A stretch of 64,000 bases of DNA from Aselliscus stoliczkanus (GCA_033961575.1 CM066729.1:30724501-30788500), one strand, 5' to 3'. Shown: positions 44,940 through 56,391, numbered from the stretch's first letter. Program-made: numbers and translations. The notes: generated by a model not told the origin, from the sequence alone.

Positions 44940-45265
44940 AATTTGCTGAATGCTATTTCTCACCTCAGACTTTGCTCATGGTGTTATCTCTGCCTGGAAC
45001 ACCTTTCATCCCTTTTTACTTTATTAGTCCTTATTCATCTCTCAAAATCCAGCTCAGGTGTCACTTCCTGCTTCTTCCAGGATGGATTAGGTATTTCATT
45101 TTGTTGTACATTTCTAGTAGGGTAATTAGCACATTAAATCAGTTCATATTTATCTCCATAACTAGACTATATGCCTTGAGGACAAGAAGTGTGTCTTCTT
45201 TACCACTGTCTTCCAAGTACCTCAGTACAGTGCCTGTTCAATATGTGGTAGCAATTCAGTTACCT
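44940..45265 (+). mobile_element. L2-like fragment
   Basis: 'CTGCCTGGAACACCTTTCAT', 'CTCAGGTGTCACTTCCTGCT', 'CTTGAGGACAAGAAGTGTGT' and 'CAGTACAGTGCCTG' follow the L2 3' order. The two plus ORFs here (44943-45334) are shadows of the repeat. Confidence 0.75.
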
Positions 45266-45437
45266 AAGCATATGCAAAAAGCTGAGCAGGACTGTACATA
45301 TACAACACAGTATTTACTTTATTCTGATACTTGATTATCTAAGACAGAAAAATACAGAGTGCTATATTAGTCAGAAAATAAAACTAGTTTCAAACAAGAA
45401 TATTACAATGTGTAATAATAGCTTATGATAAACTTAC

Positions 45438-45600
45438 CTCCACATTCTTCTATAAGATTGGCTATGGTTTCTGCCTCATCTTCAGCCATTTTTAATATAT
45501 TACTTAGTCCATCAAGTACTACTTGTACAACTTGTGCATCTTTTACAGTCAGCAAGTTGCAAAACGGTGGAATAACATTTTGCTGGATTAGGTAGGCCAC
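45438..45600 (-). CDS. KPNA4: KPNA4 exon 15 (residues 404-457)
   Basis: Acceptor 'TTTTTCAG' then GTG (Val404) at 45600; donor G/GTAAGT at 45437. Encodes '[20 protein letters not shown]' to '[11 protein letters not shown]', spanning the ninth armadillo repeat and the start of the tenth. Ends in phase 1, matching exon 16. Confidence 0.98.
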
Positions 45601-46600
45601 CTGAAAAATAAAAACACCATGATATAATAAACATTAAGTGAACTTTGTTTGTGGCCCATATTATCTCATTAGAATAATTCTGACTTTAAAATTTTGACCA
45701 TGGAAACATGACCTTATCTCTCACATGTTAAGTTAGACAATATTAATCTAACCTTCATTTATTTTTCATATAGTAAGTTTTTTTTTTCTTGAACTTAAAC
45801 AATATAGTGAAAATGAAGGAATCACTCAATTTCATATGAAACACTTCTTTGCCATAAGGAGTACTTCTTTCAAAAATCCTTTCCCTTTTAATATTAATAA
45901 ATTAAAAAAATCAGTTAAGAGGCATATTTAAAAAAAAACTATACTTGTTCAATGTGAGAGCATCCACTGACTCTTTACATTTAGCACTCTCATACACCTG
46001 GCTATCTTCAATTCACTATTTTGTTTGTTCTGTAATATTTTCATATCATTTTTCTATTTTGTCATTATTTCCATGTATTATATTTATATTCTGCTTTATA
46101 TTTCTATTTAAGTGGATTCACTTCTCATCACCAGTCTACAGCTTATTTGTAACAATTATTAGTTTACTGTTTATCAGCTCCGAATTCACCCTTCTTAACT
46201 ACCTATGAAACATATCTGGGACCTTTAAAATTTGTTTTCTTTTGCCAGTTGGCACAATGTTAAGCTTTGTTATCAGCACTCTGGTTCCTACTCCCAGCCT
46301 TTAGTTGAGTTTAAGTGCCTACCAGTGGCTGGTAAATTTTTGTTGTTCACTTGTTAGGAGAATCTATAAGGCAGTTTCATTCTGCACAGTTCACCTAAAA
46401 AAGTTCTGATTTTTTTCTTAACACTATTACAAAACAAAAAAAGAACCCTGACTTTAAGTGCTTCAATCTTATGATGGATTAGAAAATTTCTGAAGGTCAA
46501 GTTGATAAGAGAACACTTATCATCTATGAAATATAACAAAAAGAAGTCAAGGTGACACATATGAAGAAAAAATAATCACAGAATGTCTGTTATCTTGTTA
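45601..46600. other. KPNA4 intron 14, no named feature
   Basis: Plus-strand pyrimidine-rich sequence at 45940-46210. No exon or repeat identified. Confidence 0.35.
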
Positions 46601-46611
46601 TTATTTTTATT

Positions 46612-46710
46612 TTTTTTAAGGGCAGTGTCACTGGCCCTATACGTGGGACCCAAACCGGGGCCGCTGGCTTCCCAAGCCAGTGCTTAACCACCGCGCCACT
46701 TGGCCGGCCC
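46612..46710 (-). mobile_element. Short SINE in KPNA4 intron
   Basis: Sense to KPNA4, about 95 bases downstream of no exon but 95 bases before the next one at lower coordinates is absent; it lies 95 bases 3' of the exon 14 donor. Complete head to 'AAGGGCAGTGTCACTGGCCC'. Confidence 0.9.
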
Positions 46711-46765
46711 GCTATTATTTTAAATGATATATTGAAATCTAAATCTTAAATTATCTGCACTGTTA

Positions 46766-46948
<183 letters not shown>

Positions 46949-47639
46949 TCAACTGCTTATTTTCCCTAGCCTTTCCATATGCACACATAATTTTTATTTA
47001 TTAAGATAAGCCTTTGGACCCAATTTACCCTAAACAAATGGAGACTTGTTTTTGTAAACTATGCTGGCAACAAACTGACTTGATATATATTACTGACTTG
47101 ATATATATTAATTAGATTAAATGAAGTCAAGGATAAAGTAAAATTAAGTCAACAAATATGGAAACATGTACAATTTCACTTTAATAAAAAAAATGTCAAG
47201 TTAAAATAAAGTATCCTTTTAAACACGGTAAGTTTTAAAAATGACAATGCCCACCACTAACAAGACTATGATAAAAACATTACCCTCATATATTGCCTTT
47301 CAAATACAAATTAAAAAATATATTTAAAAATCATTTAAAAAGTCATATGTATGATTTAATCTCACCTTTGAGAATTTACCAAGAAAATAATTTAAAACAA
47401 AGTAAGCCTGATCTACCAGTTTACAAGAAAAGCAGCTTCTCCTACTACCAGTTTGTAGAAAACAAGAAGGAAATAAAATAGAGATACCATCTCTTTAATT
47501 ACAGATTAGTGTTCAGAAAAAACCCTCAGGCTGTGATTGTGACATTCTAAATTGTTTCTTTCCCAAACATTAATGTAAACATGAGATATGATGCAGCATA
47601 TGATTAAATAGCACATTTACTTGCTTATACTATAGTGTT

Positions 47640-47750
47640 TTCATCTGTCAAATTGGGATAATTCTTAACCTCACAGAGTACAGTATTAAATGAATATACA
47701 TATTTAAAGTGTTTAGAACAATAGGTAAGCATGTATAATCGGTAGTAATA
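47640..47750 (+). mobile_element. MIR fragment
   Basis: 'CATCTGTCAAATTGGGATAA', 'CCTCACAGAGTACAGTATTA' and 'AAGTGTTTAGAACAATAGG' follow the MIR 3' half. Confidence 0.7.
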
Positions 47751-47873
47751 ACCTGAATGTTTAATAAATCCCAGGATAGTGGTAATTTTGATAAAAGAAT
47801 GATACAGAAGAACAGCCAGGAGTTCCTAAAAAGAAATGTTTCTTGTATATAACAACTGTGTGTTTGAAAGTTT

Positions 47874-47972
47874 TTTTTTAGGGCAGTGTCACTGGCCCTC
47901 ACATGTGGGACCCGAACTGGGGCCGCTGGCCTCCCAAGCCAGCGCTCAACCACCGCGCCACTCGGCCGGCCC
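47874..47972 (-). mobile_element. Short SINE in KPNA4 intron
   Basis: Sense to KPNA4. TGAAAGTTTT flanks it at about 47864-47873 and 47973-47982. Confidence 0.94.
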
Positions 47973-48121
47973 TGAAAGTTTTAATATTGATACCATTTTG
48001 CTGCAGTATTCATGCGAACTGCATATGTTCTAAAAACAAACAGGAAAGTATATATTCACATAATTTGTTAAATTTAAATCCCTGTACTCTTACTCAGATA
48101 AATACAAGATGATTTTCTTAC

Positions 48122-48226
48122 CTTATCCAAAAGGTGTATTATCATTGGGACAAGATTGGCATCAATTACTGCCTGAACCTGCTGCTGATTTCCTGCAGTG
48201 ATGTTAGATAGGAACCACACTGCTTC
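48122..48226 (-). CDS. KPNA4: KPNA4 exon 13 (residues 345-379)
   Basis: Acceptor 'TTGTTCCACAG' before 48226; donor GTAAGA after 48122. Encodes '[20 protein letters not shown]' to 'MIIHLLDK', one armadillo repeat with the W/N pair of the minor NLS site. The intron upstream of it hosts SCARNA7. Confidence 0.98.
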
Positions 48227-48239
48227 CTGTGGAACAAGA

Positions 48240-48740
48240 TCCCTTCAATATTTCTTATTAAAAAATAAAATCTACATCTGAACTAACAAAAAATACATTC
48301 ACTACAATGTTCAAATGATTTCATTACAGAATGAGTTCCATAATAAAAATTTTAAGAGTCTCAACTCCTCTATTCCCTTTTCATATTTTCTTTGGATAAA
48401 TTGCTAATGGTCCGAATCCAAGTCATAATGAATTAAGCCTTCTAGAGAATTCTTGAAAGCAATTTCCCAAACTCTAAGACTCAAAAGAAGCTTGGCTGAA
48501 CAATATTAAGGAATCAATGAGCTTTAATACAAATACAAATTCTAAAACTATTGTAAACAAGATTTAGCATCCCCCTCACATCATGTGCTTTATACTCTAT
48601 TCTGATTAACAGTCCTAGCCAAAGTACACAAATCTCAATATCTATAATAACTGACACATGAAAAATAAAAATAGTGGGTTGTTTTAATACACTTATCTGT
48701 AACAGTCATTCACTGTATCACTTCCTTGGTAGTTTAATGA
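48240..48740. other. KPNA4 intron 12, left part, no feature recognised
   Basis: Nothing named. Confidence 0.35.
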
Positions 48741-48743
48741 TCT

Positions 48744-48849
48744 TTTTTTTGAGGGCAGTGTCACTGGCCCTCATATGTGGGACCTGATCTGCGGCTGCTG
48801 GCTTCCCAGGCCAGCCAGCGCTTAACCACCGCGCCCCTCGGCCGGCCCT
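48744..48849 (-). mobile_element. Short SINE in KPNA4 intron
   Basis: Sense to KPNA4, with a 4-bp duplication (CCAG repeated) in the anticodon-like stem. 'AATGATCTTTTT' flanks both sides. Confidence 0.93.
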
Positions 48850-49109
48850 CAATGATCTTTTTATGGTACCCTTTTCACTACAATGATGCTACTTTTGCCA
48901 AGATGTTTTGTAAGTTTTTTTATAAGTTTCATAGATAATAAATGCACAATGAAACTACAGTTAGCATGAAACAGGCAAAATATCTACTTAACACCCTATG
49001 TAGGACATGACTGTAATTTATCAAACAATAAATTTATCAATTTATTAAAGGGAAACATTTTTTCTATTTTAAGAACCTAGTAAACAAGTTTTACTCCAAA
49101 AACTTAGTA

Positions 49110-49350
49110 CTAGCTAGTGTGCGGTAGGCTCTTTTGGATCAGATCACAGGACCATGTTTATGAACCTGTTAGAGATTTTAGGGTGCTAGGCTACTTAGGT
49201 GAGCTGTTCTTGGGTTATAATCATCGGCAGTGTTGTAAGCACCAACCCGTGTATTTCTACAACAGCCTCAGATGCACTCCAATATCAGCATCACCAGTCA
49301 GGGCCCCCTTTTCATAGCCTCCATGAGCATGCACGCGCACACACACACAC
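49110..49350 (-). ncRNA. SCARNA7: SCARNA7 (U90), C/D-type small Cajal body RNA (ends approximate)
   Basis: scaRNA U90 guides 2'-O-methylation of U1 snRNA at A70 in Cajal bodies and is hosted in a KPNA4 intron in mammals. On the minus strand I see a C box GTGATGC (49294-49288), the guide GGAGTGCAT (49280-49272), and a D' box CTGA (49271-49268). The fifth base above CTGA is U opposite U1 A70; eight Watson-Crick and two G-U pairs follow. Then come a C'-like ATGATTA (49224-49218) and a terminal D box CTGA (49142-49139). A 7-bp closing stem joins 49342-49336 with 49123-49117. A (UG)n tract lies at the 5' side, the type of sequence linked to Cajal body targeting in C/D scaRNAs. Human SCARNA7 is annotated as longer, so the ends are uncertain. 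Confidence 0.85.
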
Positions 49351-49357
49351 AAACACA
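49333..49357. repeat. (CA)n tract at the 5' side of SCARNA7
   Basis: Plus-strand CA run, read as UG repeats in the minus-strand RNA. Confidence 0.85.
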
Positions 49358-49684
49358 CTGTTTCTCTATTAAGTGTCTATGAAGTATTAAACCTAGATTA
49401 TTTAACTTACATATTAAAAATTTCCAGTCACACAACATTCAACACCCAACTATCTCTATTTCATCATTTCCAAGAGAGCCAAAATTGCACTGTTTACAAT
49501 TGGTTTATTTATGGAAAATCATATACTAATTCATGTTACAAAGAGTAAAATATTTTATCTTCTCATGTCTAAATGACAGTTTACATTAACAATCAATATT
49601 CCAGACAGTTGAGTCCGAACTTTACAAATGAAAACTGCTGATATTTTATATGCTATTTATTAAACAGTATTTAAAAATACTTAC

Positions 49685-49813
49685 TTTATTAATTTTCTCT
49701 TTGGGATGTGTCAGAAGTGCTGGGAAATGTGACAGAGCATCACAGTTCAAAACTACTTGCGTTTGCTCATCGGTTCCAGTAACAATGTTGCCCACAGCTC
49801 GAAGTGCAGCAGT
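49685..49813 (-). CDS. KPNA4: KPNA4 exon 12 (residues 302-344)
   Basis: Acceptor 'TATGCTTCAG' before 49813; donor GTAAGT after 49685. Encodes '[20 protein letters not shown]' to '[14 protein letters not shown]', the armadillo repeat with the AVGN array of the minor NLS groove. Confidence 0.98.
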
Positions 49814-49819
49814 CTGAAG

Positions 49820-50300
49820 CATAAAAAGATTTAATGAGATCCTGTTCTATGTTAAAGATTCCTTCTTACCACAGAGGTATGTTAGGCAGGTTATGAATGA
49901 TACAGTCACTCACTCATGCCAACCTAACCTTCCTGAACAAGTTGTGTGAGACACTGATTTACGAACAGAAGAGTCAATAGGACACACACAAATTCCAGCT
50001 CTTATAAAGCTTACATTATTGTAGAAGTCAGTCAATAAACACATAGGAAGGATAATTTTAGTTAGCAATTAGGGCCACAAAGAAAATCAGGTAGTATGTT
50101 TGATTTTAGATTCAGTGTTTCAGTAAATTAACAACAAAAACACAGTGGCTTTCTGTAGGAAAGCAGGAACTTGCTTAATATATGAGATTTTTACCATCAC
50201 ATGAATTTGAATTAGAGTTTTCTTTAGCTGTATTAGGTCCTTTCCTGTTAACAGGACTTAACTTCTGTTTTTTGGCTAACTTTTCCTTCTCCAAGATATA
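49820..50300. other. KPNA4 intron 11, left part, no feature recognised
   Basis: Nothing named. Confidence 0.35.
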
Positions 50301-50309
50301 TAACCCAGG

Positions 50310-52395
50310 GTTTTATTTTTTAATTGAGATATAATTCAAATAATATAAAATTCACCCTTTCAAAGTGCACAATTCAGAGGTTCTTAGTATATTCAAAGTT
50401 GTGCAACCATAACTAGTACATAAATCCAGAACATTTTCATCACCCCCAAAAAGGATAGCTGTACCCACTAGCAGTTAACTTGCGTCGCCCTCACCTCCAA
50501 GTTGCTGGCAAACACTATGCCTGTTCCTGTGGATTTGCCTATTCTGAGTATTTCATATAATTGGAATAAAACACAGCAGGTGACCTTTTGTGTTTGACTT
50601 CTTTCACTAACATAATGCTTTCAAGGTCCATCCACGTTGTAGCCATGTATTAGGACTTCACTCCTTTTTTGTGGCCAAATAATATTTCATTGTACAGACA
50701 GACCTCGTTTTATTTAACCATTCATTAGTTGATGAACATTTGGATTGTTTCCACTTTTTGGCTATTAAGAATAACACTGCCATGAACATTTGTGTACCAG
50801 TTTTTTTATGAACATATATTTTCAGTTCTCTTGGGTATATACCCAAGAAGCCGTAGCATGATTCCTCCAGGATATGGAGGGCAGGCACCGCTCACATGAG
50901 GGTTTTATGACCTGTTTCAGGGAGAAGGGTGCCTTTTCAATGAACTTCTTCAACTGAAAATATTCAGTATGCCAAGGTGCCATATTGTGGCACCTAAGAT
51001 CATGCGAGGGCTTCTTTTCCGGCTAGGTCTTATTTTTTGTGAAACAGGCTATATACCCAAGAGAACTGAAAAGATATGTTCATTTATATGACCCAGTGAA
51101 GTCACTGGGTCATATGTCCTTTTTTTAATTATCAGTTTCAGGTGTACAAAACATAGTGATTTACACCACTCATAGAGTGATACCCCACCAAGCTACTGCC
51201 CCTCTGACATCGTACGTAACTATTATAACACCACTGACTATATTCCCTATGCTCATGTCTAACTTTTTGAGGTACTGTCAAACTATATTCCAAAGAGGAG
51301 GTACCATTTTACATTCCCAATAGCAGTGTTTCAGGGTTCCACTTTCCCTACATCCCTGCCAACACCTGTTCCTGTCCTTTTGATTACAGCCATCCTGGTG
51401 GGTATGAAGTGGTATCTCACTGAAGTTTTGATTTGCATTTCCTTAATGACTAATGATGTGGAGATTCTTCTCATGTAGTTATTGACCATTTGTATGTCTT
51501 CTTTGGAAAACTGTATTTAAATCTTTTGCCCATTTTTAAATTGGGTTGTCTTTTTATTATTGAGGTGAATACAATATATTTTGGATACAAGTCCCTTTTA
51601 AGATGTATATGATTTGCAAATATTCTCTATTCTGTAGCATGTCTTTTCACTTTCTTGATGTGTCTGTCCTTAGAAGCCGAAATTTCAAATTTTGGTAAAG
51701 TTCAATTTATCTATTTTTTCCTTGGTTGCTTGTTGTGTTGTAGCTAAGAAACTACTTGCCTAATCCAAGGTCATAAAGATTTACTCCTATGTTTTCTTCT
51801 AAGAAGTTTGTACTTTTAGCTTTTATGGATGTTTGGTCCATTTTAAGTTATTTTTAAAAATATGGTGTGAAGTAGAGGTCCAACTTCACTCTTTTACATG
51901 TGGATATCCAGCAGTCTCAGCACTATTTGTTGAATCACACAATTTGTTCAAAAGACTTTTTGCTCATTGAATTTTGTTACCCTTGTTGAAAATCAATTGA
52001 TCATAAATGTATGGGATTACTTTTTGGACTCCTGATTCATTTATATGTCTAAAAAATATGCCAGTATCACAAAGTTTTGTTTACTCTAGCTTTGTAATTA
52101 AGTTGTGAAAACGAGACATCTCCAAACTTTGTTCTTTTTCAAGATTGTTTTGGATATTTCTGAGCTGCTTGTATTTCTATGTGGATTTTACAATTAGCTT
52201 CTAAATTTCTGCTAAAAAGGTACCTAGGATTTTAATAAAAATTGCATTGAATCTGTAGATAAATTTGGGGAGCACTGCCATTCTAACAGTACTAACTCTT
52301 CCAATCCACAAACACAGATGTCTTTCCATTTCTTTAGGTCTTCTTTAATTTCTTTCAAAATTGTTTGGTAGAGACCCAGCATTTTTAACAAATAC
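50310..52395 (-). mobile_element. Long L1 3' region, antisense on the plus strand, with rearrangement
   Basis: Continuous antisense L1 landmarks: 'CACCCTTTCAAAGTGCACAA', 'CTATTCTGAGTATTTCATAT', 'CCATCCACGTTGTAGCCATG', 'CATTTTACATTCCCAATAGC', 'GTGGTATCTCACTGAAGTTT', 'CTTTTGCCCATTTTTAAATT', 'CCATTTCTTTAGGTCTTCTT'. A further L1-end-like insert with 'TCAGTTTCAGGTGTACAAAA' occupies about 51120-51262, and a fold-back with a ~200-bp unknown segment sits at 50811-51115. It is sense to the KPNA4 transcript. Confidence 0.85.
50811..51115. repeat. Inverted repeat / fold-back inside L1
   Basis: 50811-50841 and 51050-51080 are inverted copies (30 of 31 bases). 51086-51099 and 51102-51115 are a perfect 14-bp inverted pair with a 2-base spacer. 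The 50850-51045 core is not L1-like. Confidence 0.9.
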
Positions 52396-52439
52396 ACTTA
52401 AAAGGGGAAAGAAAAAGGAAGAAAGCTGTAGAGTAATAG

Positions 52440-53100
52440 AAACATAAAAACACTGCTACCAAATGCAATGTGTCGAACTTGTTAGATATTGATCTGGTCA
52501 AACTGAAAACTTAATCAGTAAAATTTAGATACTGACTGGATGTTAACAATAAGATTTTAAAAAGTGCTCAAGGGCCGGCCGAGTGGTGTGCTGATTAAAA
52601 GTTGGCTTGGGATGCCAGATCTGAGCAGTAGGGCCCCGGTTTGGATCCCACATGAGGGCAAGTGACACTGCGCCCTCTACAACTAAGATGGTGAACAACA
52701 GCTCGACCTGGAGCCGGGCTGCCGTGGGGCTGTCTAATGGCAGGTGAACAGTCGCCTGCGAAGAGCTCAATGATAATACCAACATGGGCCAGTAAAGCAA
52801 CGTCCTCCGCAACTAGACTGAAGAACAAAAGGACAGCAACTTGTCTGTTCCCTTTCCCCAATTCCCCAAAAAAATCTTAAAAAAAAAGGAAAAAAAAGTG
52901 CTCTAATGGTATTGTAGCTATGTTTAAAAAAAAAAAGCCTTAGTTTTAGAGATGCAAGCTGGATGAAATGGTATGATCTCTGGGATTTGTGTCAAAATAA
53001 TTTGAGGGGGAGTGGGTAGAGAGGAAACTCACATGGAGGTTCATTACACTATTCTTTCTATTTCCTTAATTATGGCAGCATAAAAGTTGAAACCATTTTT
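52440..53100 (+). mobile_element. L1 3' end fragment, sense, split by a SINE
   Basis: 'TGGATGTTAACAATAAGATT', 'TAATGGTATTGTAGCTATGT', 'TGGGATTTGTGTCAAAATAA' and 'GGTTCATTACACTATTCTTT' match the L1 3' order. Related to 29240-29525. Confidence 0.65.
52571..52895 (+). mobile_element. Long SINE with internal deletion
   Basis: Head 'GGGCCGGCCGAGTGGTGTGC', shortened body, tail 'CCCCAAAAAAATCTTAAA'. 'AAAAGTGCTC' flanks both ends. Confidence 0.9.
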
Positions 53101-53218
53101 AAAAATCTCTATTAGTTACCAGGTAAAGTACAGAACAGTAACTTTCCTTGAGAGCTGGCTAAAGAAAAATTCCAAGCCCTATTTTCTCAATGAAGTCCAG
53201 TAATAAAACTGAAGATAA

Positions 53219-53330
53219 TGGCAGGCCGAGTGGCACGGTGGTTAAGCGCTGGCTTGGGAAGCCAGCGGCCCCGTTTCGGTCCCACATGTGAGGGCCAGTG
53301 GCACTGCCCTCAAAAAACAAAACAAAACTA
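53219..53330 (+). mobile_element. Short tRNA-head SINE
   Basis: AAAACTGAAGATA repeats at 53206-53218 and 53331-53343. The head's first bases are lost (starts 'ATGGCAGGCCGAGTGGC'). Confidence 0.93.
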
Positions 53331-53549
53331 AAAAACTGAAGATATACTCTGAAATAAACAAAATACAAACCAAAAACCTATATCAACAAATAGGTATCAC
53401 AATTAAGAAAAGCAACCTTAATGATAAATATCTAGTAGGAATACTTAAAATAAGCCACAATTACCTCTAAATGACAAACTGTTCTATTAATCAACTGTTT
53501 CTGAATTTAACTAAGTAAAGCACCTTCTTTAAAGTGCTTTAAATTTTAA

Positions 53550-53662
53550 GGCAGTGAGTCTCCAGTCTTACTGTATGTACATGAATATCACCTGAAGAGC
53601 TTTTGAAAGCCCAGATTTCTAGGAAACACCCCAAATTTACTGAAACAGGATCTCTAGGGGTT
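53550..53662 (+). mobile_element. MER5A-like hAT fragment
   Basis: 'GAATATCACCTGAAGAGCTT' and 'GAAACAGGATCTCTAGGGGT' match the MER5A core and end. Confidence 0.65.
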
Positions 53663-53715
53663 GAACAAGGGAAATATAAATTTTCTTTTTATTTATTTTT
53701 TTATTTATTTTTTAT

Positions 53716-54132
53716 TTTTTTTTAAAAGATTTTTTATTGGGGAATCGGGGAAGGGGAACAGACAAGTTTCTGTCTTTTTATTCTTCAGTCCAGTTGCGGA
53801 GGACGTCGCTTCACTGTTGGCATCGTCACTGCGCTCCTCCCGGATGAGGCAGATCGCTTGCTGGCCTCTGGATGTCGCTCACCGCGACTACTGGCAGCTC
53901 ACGCTTGGCTGCCAGCCGCTCACGCGGGCTGCCGGCCACTCACTGTAGCCTATGGCAGCCCACTGCAGCAGGGGCTGCAGCCCACACCATCACCGGGGCT
54001 CGCACAGCCCAGCTCCAGGTGGAGCTGTTGTTAGCTGTAGAGGGCAGTGTCACTGGCCCTCACGTGGGATCCGAACCGGGGCCGCTGGCACCCCAAAACG
54101 AGCGCTCAACCAATGCGCCACTCGGCCGGCCC
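53716..54132 (-). mobile_element. Long SINE in KPNA4 intron 11
   Basis: Antisense on the plus strand, sense to KPNA4. First of three SINEs in a row in the same orientation. Confidence 0.93.
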
Positions 54133-54144
54133 TTCTTTTTTAAT

Positions 54145-54254
54145 TTTTTTTTTTTTTTTTTTGAGGGCAGTATCACTGGCCCTCATATGTGGGACCGAAC
54201 CGGGGATCCTGGCTTCCCAGGCCAGCGCTTAACCACCACACCACTCGGCCGGGC
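54145..54254 (-). mobile_element. Short tRNA-head SINE
   Basis: Second of the tandem cluster; long A-tail (poly(T) on plus). Confidence 0.93.
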
Positions 54255-54257
54255 TTC

Positions 54258-54361
54258 TTTTTCTTTTTGATGGCAGTGTCACTGGCCCTCATATGTGGGA
54301 CCGAACCAGGGCCGCTGGTTTCCCAGGCCAGCGCTTAACCACCGTGCCACTCGGCCGGCCC
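54258..54361 (-). mobile_element. Short tRNA-head SINE
   Basis: Third of the cluster, with 'GATGGCAGTGTCACTGGCCC' at its tail side. Confidence 0.93.
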
Positions 54362-54489
54362 TTAAATTTTATTTTTCTTTAAGTGTCATGATTGATTTTA
54401 ATGTCCAGGCAGGGTTGAGAAGTAGAGAATCAGGCTAACAGTTCTCCTTATGCTATAGTTATAGACTCTCAGTCATTATAAGATTACAG

Positions 54490-54629
54490 CGAAAAAAAAA
54501 AAAAAAAATTAGGACCGGCCGAGTGGCGTGGTGGGTAAGTGCTGGCTTGGGAAGCCAGTGGCCCTGGTTCGGTCCCACATGTGAGGGCCAGTGACACTGC
54601 CCTCAAAAAAAAAATAAAATAAAAAAAAA
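54490..54629 (+). mobile_element. Short tRNA-head SINE
   Basis: ATAAGATTACAGC repeats at 54477-54489 and 54630-54642. An extra 18-A run lies between the left repeat and the head, which suggests an older tail at the site. Confidence 0.93.
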
Positions 54630-54649
54630 TAAGATTACAGCATACTATT

Positions 54650-55380
54650 TACCTCAGAAGGGTAGGGAGAACTTGCTGCATCTTATCACTGCAGTTTCAC
54701 AGTTACTGCTTATAATATTATAGTAAACTTCTCATCTTCTCTTTTTTGGCTCTTCTTAGTTGCAGGTTCTTTGAGATAAACCAAAGAACCAAAAATATCT
54801 TTTGGATATGTGGAAGGATTTAAAAATAAAAGAACAAAACAAAATTAAAGAAAAAAATTTCAAATAATTGACAGGAAACAATTTAGGAAGCCTCTAAGCA
54901 GCATATTTAAGTACAATGCCTTTATCACAGTGCCAGTGAAACTAAGTATTAACTAAACTTGCCATTATAGTGGAGGAGAGTAAAAAAGGACAGCGGGGAG
55001 GGAAAAAAAACTGGAGTAGGAGAGTGGAAGAAAATAAGACAATAGGAAGAGTAGAAAAAAGTATTAATACTTGTTTCAGATGCTGCCCAAGCTGCTGTAT
55101 GAATTGCCCTGGTCTACATTAGTAATCAGTAATTCACAAGGGAGCTGACTTGCCTTTTTTTTAATTGGGGGGTGGGGTGGAAGAAGAGGGAGGTTCTTGT
55201 TGAATTGTAGTAATCTTACCTCATTTTTTCCATCTTTAAAATGGAGATATAACTCACTCTTTCCATCACAGATAATTGTTATTAGGCTAAAAATATACTT
55301 TAAACAATTGAAATTGTCTGTCTTTCAGTGTCACACTTAACGAAAAAATGTAAGAAAAACTTACATTTTTATCAACAACA
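54650..55380. other. KPNA4 intron 11, right part, no feature recognised
   Basis: Nothing named. Confidence 0.35.
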
Positions 55381-55387
55381 CACTTAC

Positions 55388-55519
55388 CTGAACTTTAACT
55401 TCCTGGTGGCTGAGCAGAGGAACCAAATGAGGGACTATTCCAGAGTCGATTACCATCTGTATCTGTTCATTGCCAGCATCAGTAAGGTAAGAGAGGGCCC
55501 ACACTGTATCTACCAATAT
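55388..55519 (-). CDS. KPNA4: KPNA4 exon 11 (residues 258-301)
   Basis: Acceptor 'TTCATTAG' before 55519; donor CAG/GTAAGT after 55388. Encodes '[20 protein letters not shown]' to '[13 protein letters not shown]', the armadillo repeat with VWALSY. The Asn of the usual WxxxN pair is Tyr here, as in the family at this repeat. Confidence 0.98.
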
Positions 55520-55529
55520 CTAATGAATA

Positions 55530-56240
55530 AAATGAAAATTAAAATAGCCTTTGAATATTTTCTCATTTTAATAATTCTTAACCATACAGACTAATCTATG
55601 ATTGTTCTACTACTTTCTTTTTCTCTCACTTCAATTCACTGGGATCTTAATCTTTATTATACTATCATCACCAATATAACTTCAAGCCATATTCAAAATG
55701 CTCAGGTTAATTATGATCCTGATCAAGACTAGTATCCGATCTTAATTAACTATGATACAAACACACTACATAGCACATGAAATAGGAGAATAAGACATTC
55801 TGTTTCCCAAATGCTCAGGCTGAGGGCTAATAGGTCCAAGGATATTGTGGTAAATTATACAGTTGAAAAGAATATATGTATCCAACATATACAGTGGTTC
55901 AAAACATATAGACTAGATGAATACATCAAGGTGTTCTCTAGTATCATCAATACCATGTAGGTATATCTCAACCCAATATTATAACAATAGGATTAAAGTA
56001 GTTTCATCTTTTTCAACCAGTTTGCTTTGCCTTATAAAACTAGAGGTTTTCCCCAAATAGGGCAAATCTCTCACACCTACAGGTCAAGACATTAAAGGCA
56101 ACCTGTGAGATCTATAGTCAAAAACCAGATTCTAGGTAAAAACAAAAACATAATTTATACCTGATGCCAAAACTACTTACAAAAAAATAAAATAAAAAAA
56201 GAAAGCCTCTATAACTTATACTACAAAATAGCCTGAAAAA
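55530..56240. other. KPNA4 intron 10, no feature recognised
   Basis: Nothing named. Confidence 0.35.
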
Positions 56241-56243
56241 AAA

Positions 56244-56353
56244 TTTTTTTTTTTTTTTGAGGGCAGTGTCACCAGCCCTCACATGTGGGACCGAACCGGG
56301 GCCGCTGGCTTCCCAAGCCAGCGCTTAACCACCGCACCACTCAGCCGGCTCAT
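56244..56353 (-). mobile_element. Short SINE in KPNA4 intron 10
   Basis: Sense to KPNA4. 'GCCTGAAA...TTTTT' flanks both sides. Confidence 0.93.
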
Positions 56354-56391
56354 GCCTGAAATTTTTAATGATTGTGTATGTGTATGTATTT

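Noticed and set aside
50658..50888. Minus ORF of 76 codons within KPNA4 intron 11 as a cassette exon
   Set aside because: It is L1 sequence and lacks flanking splice signals in frame with KPNA4.
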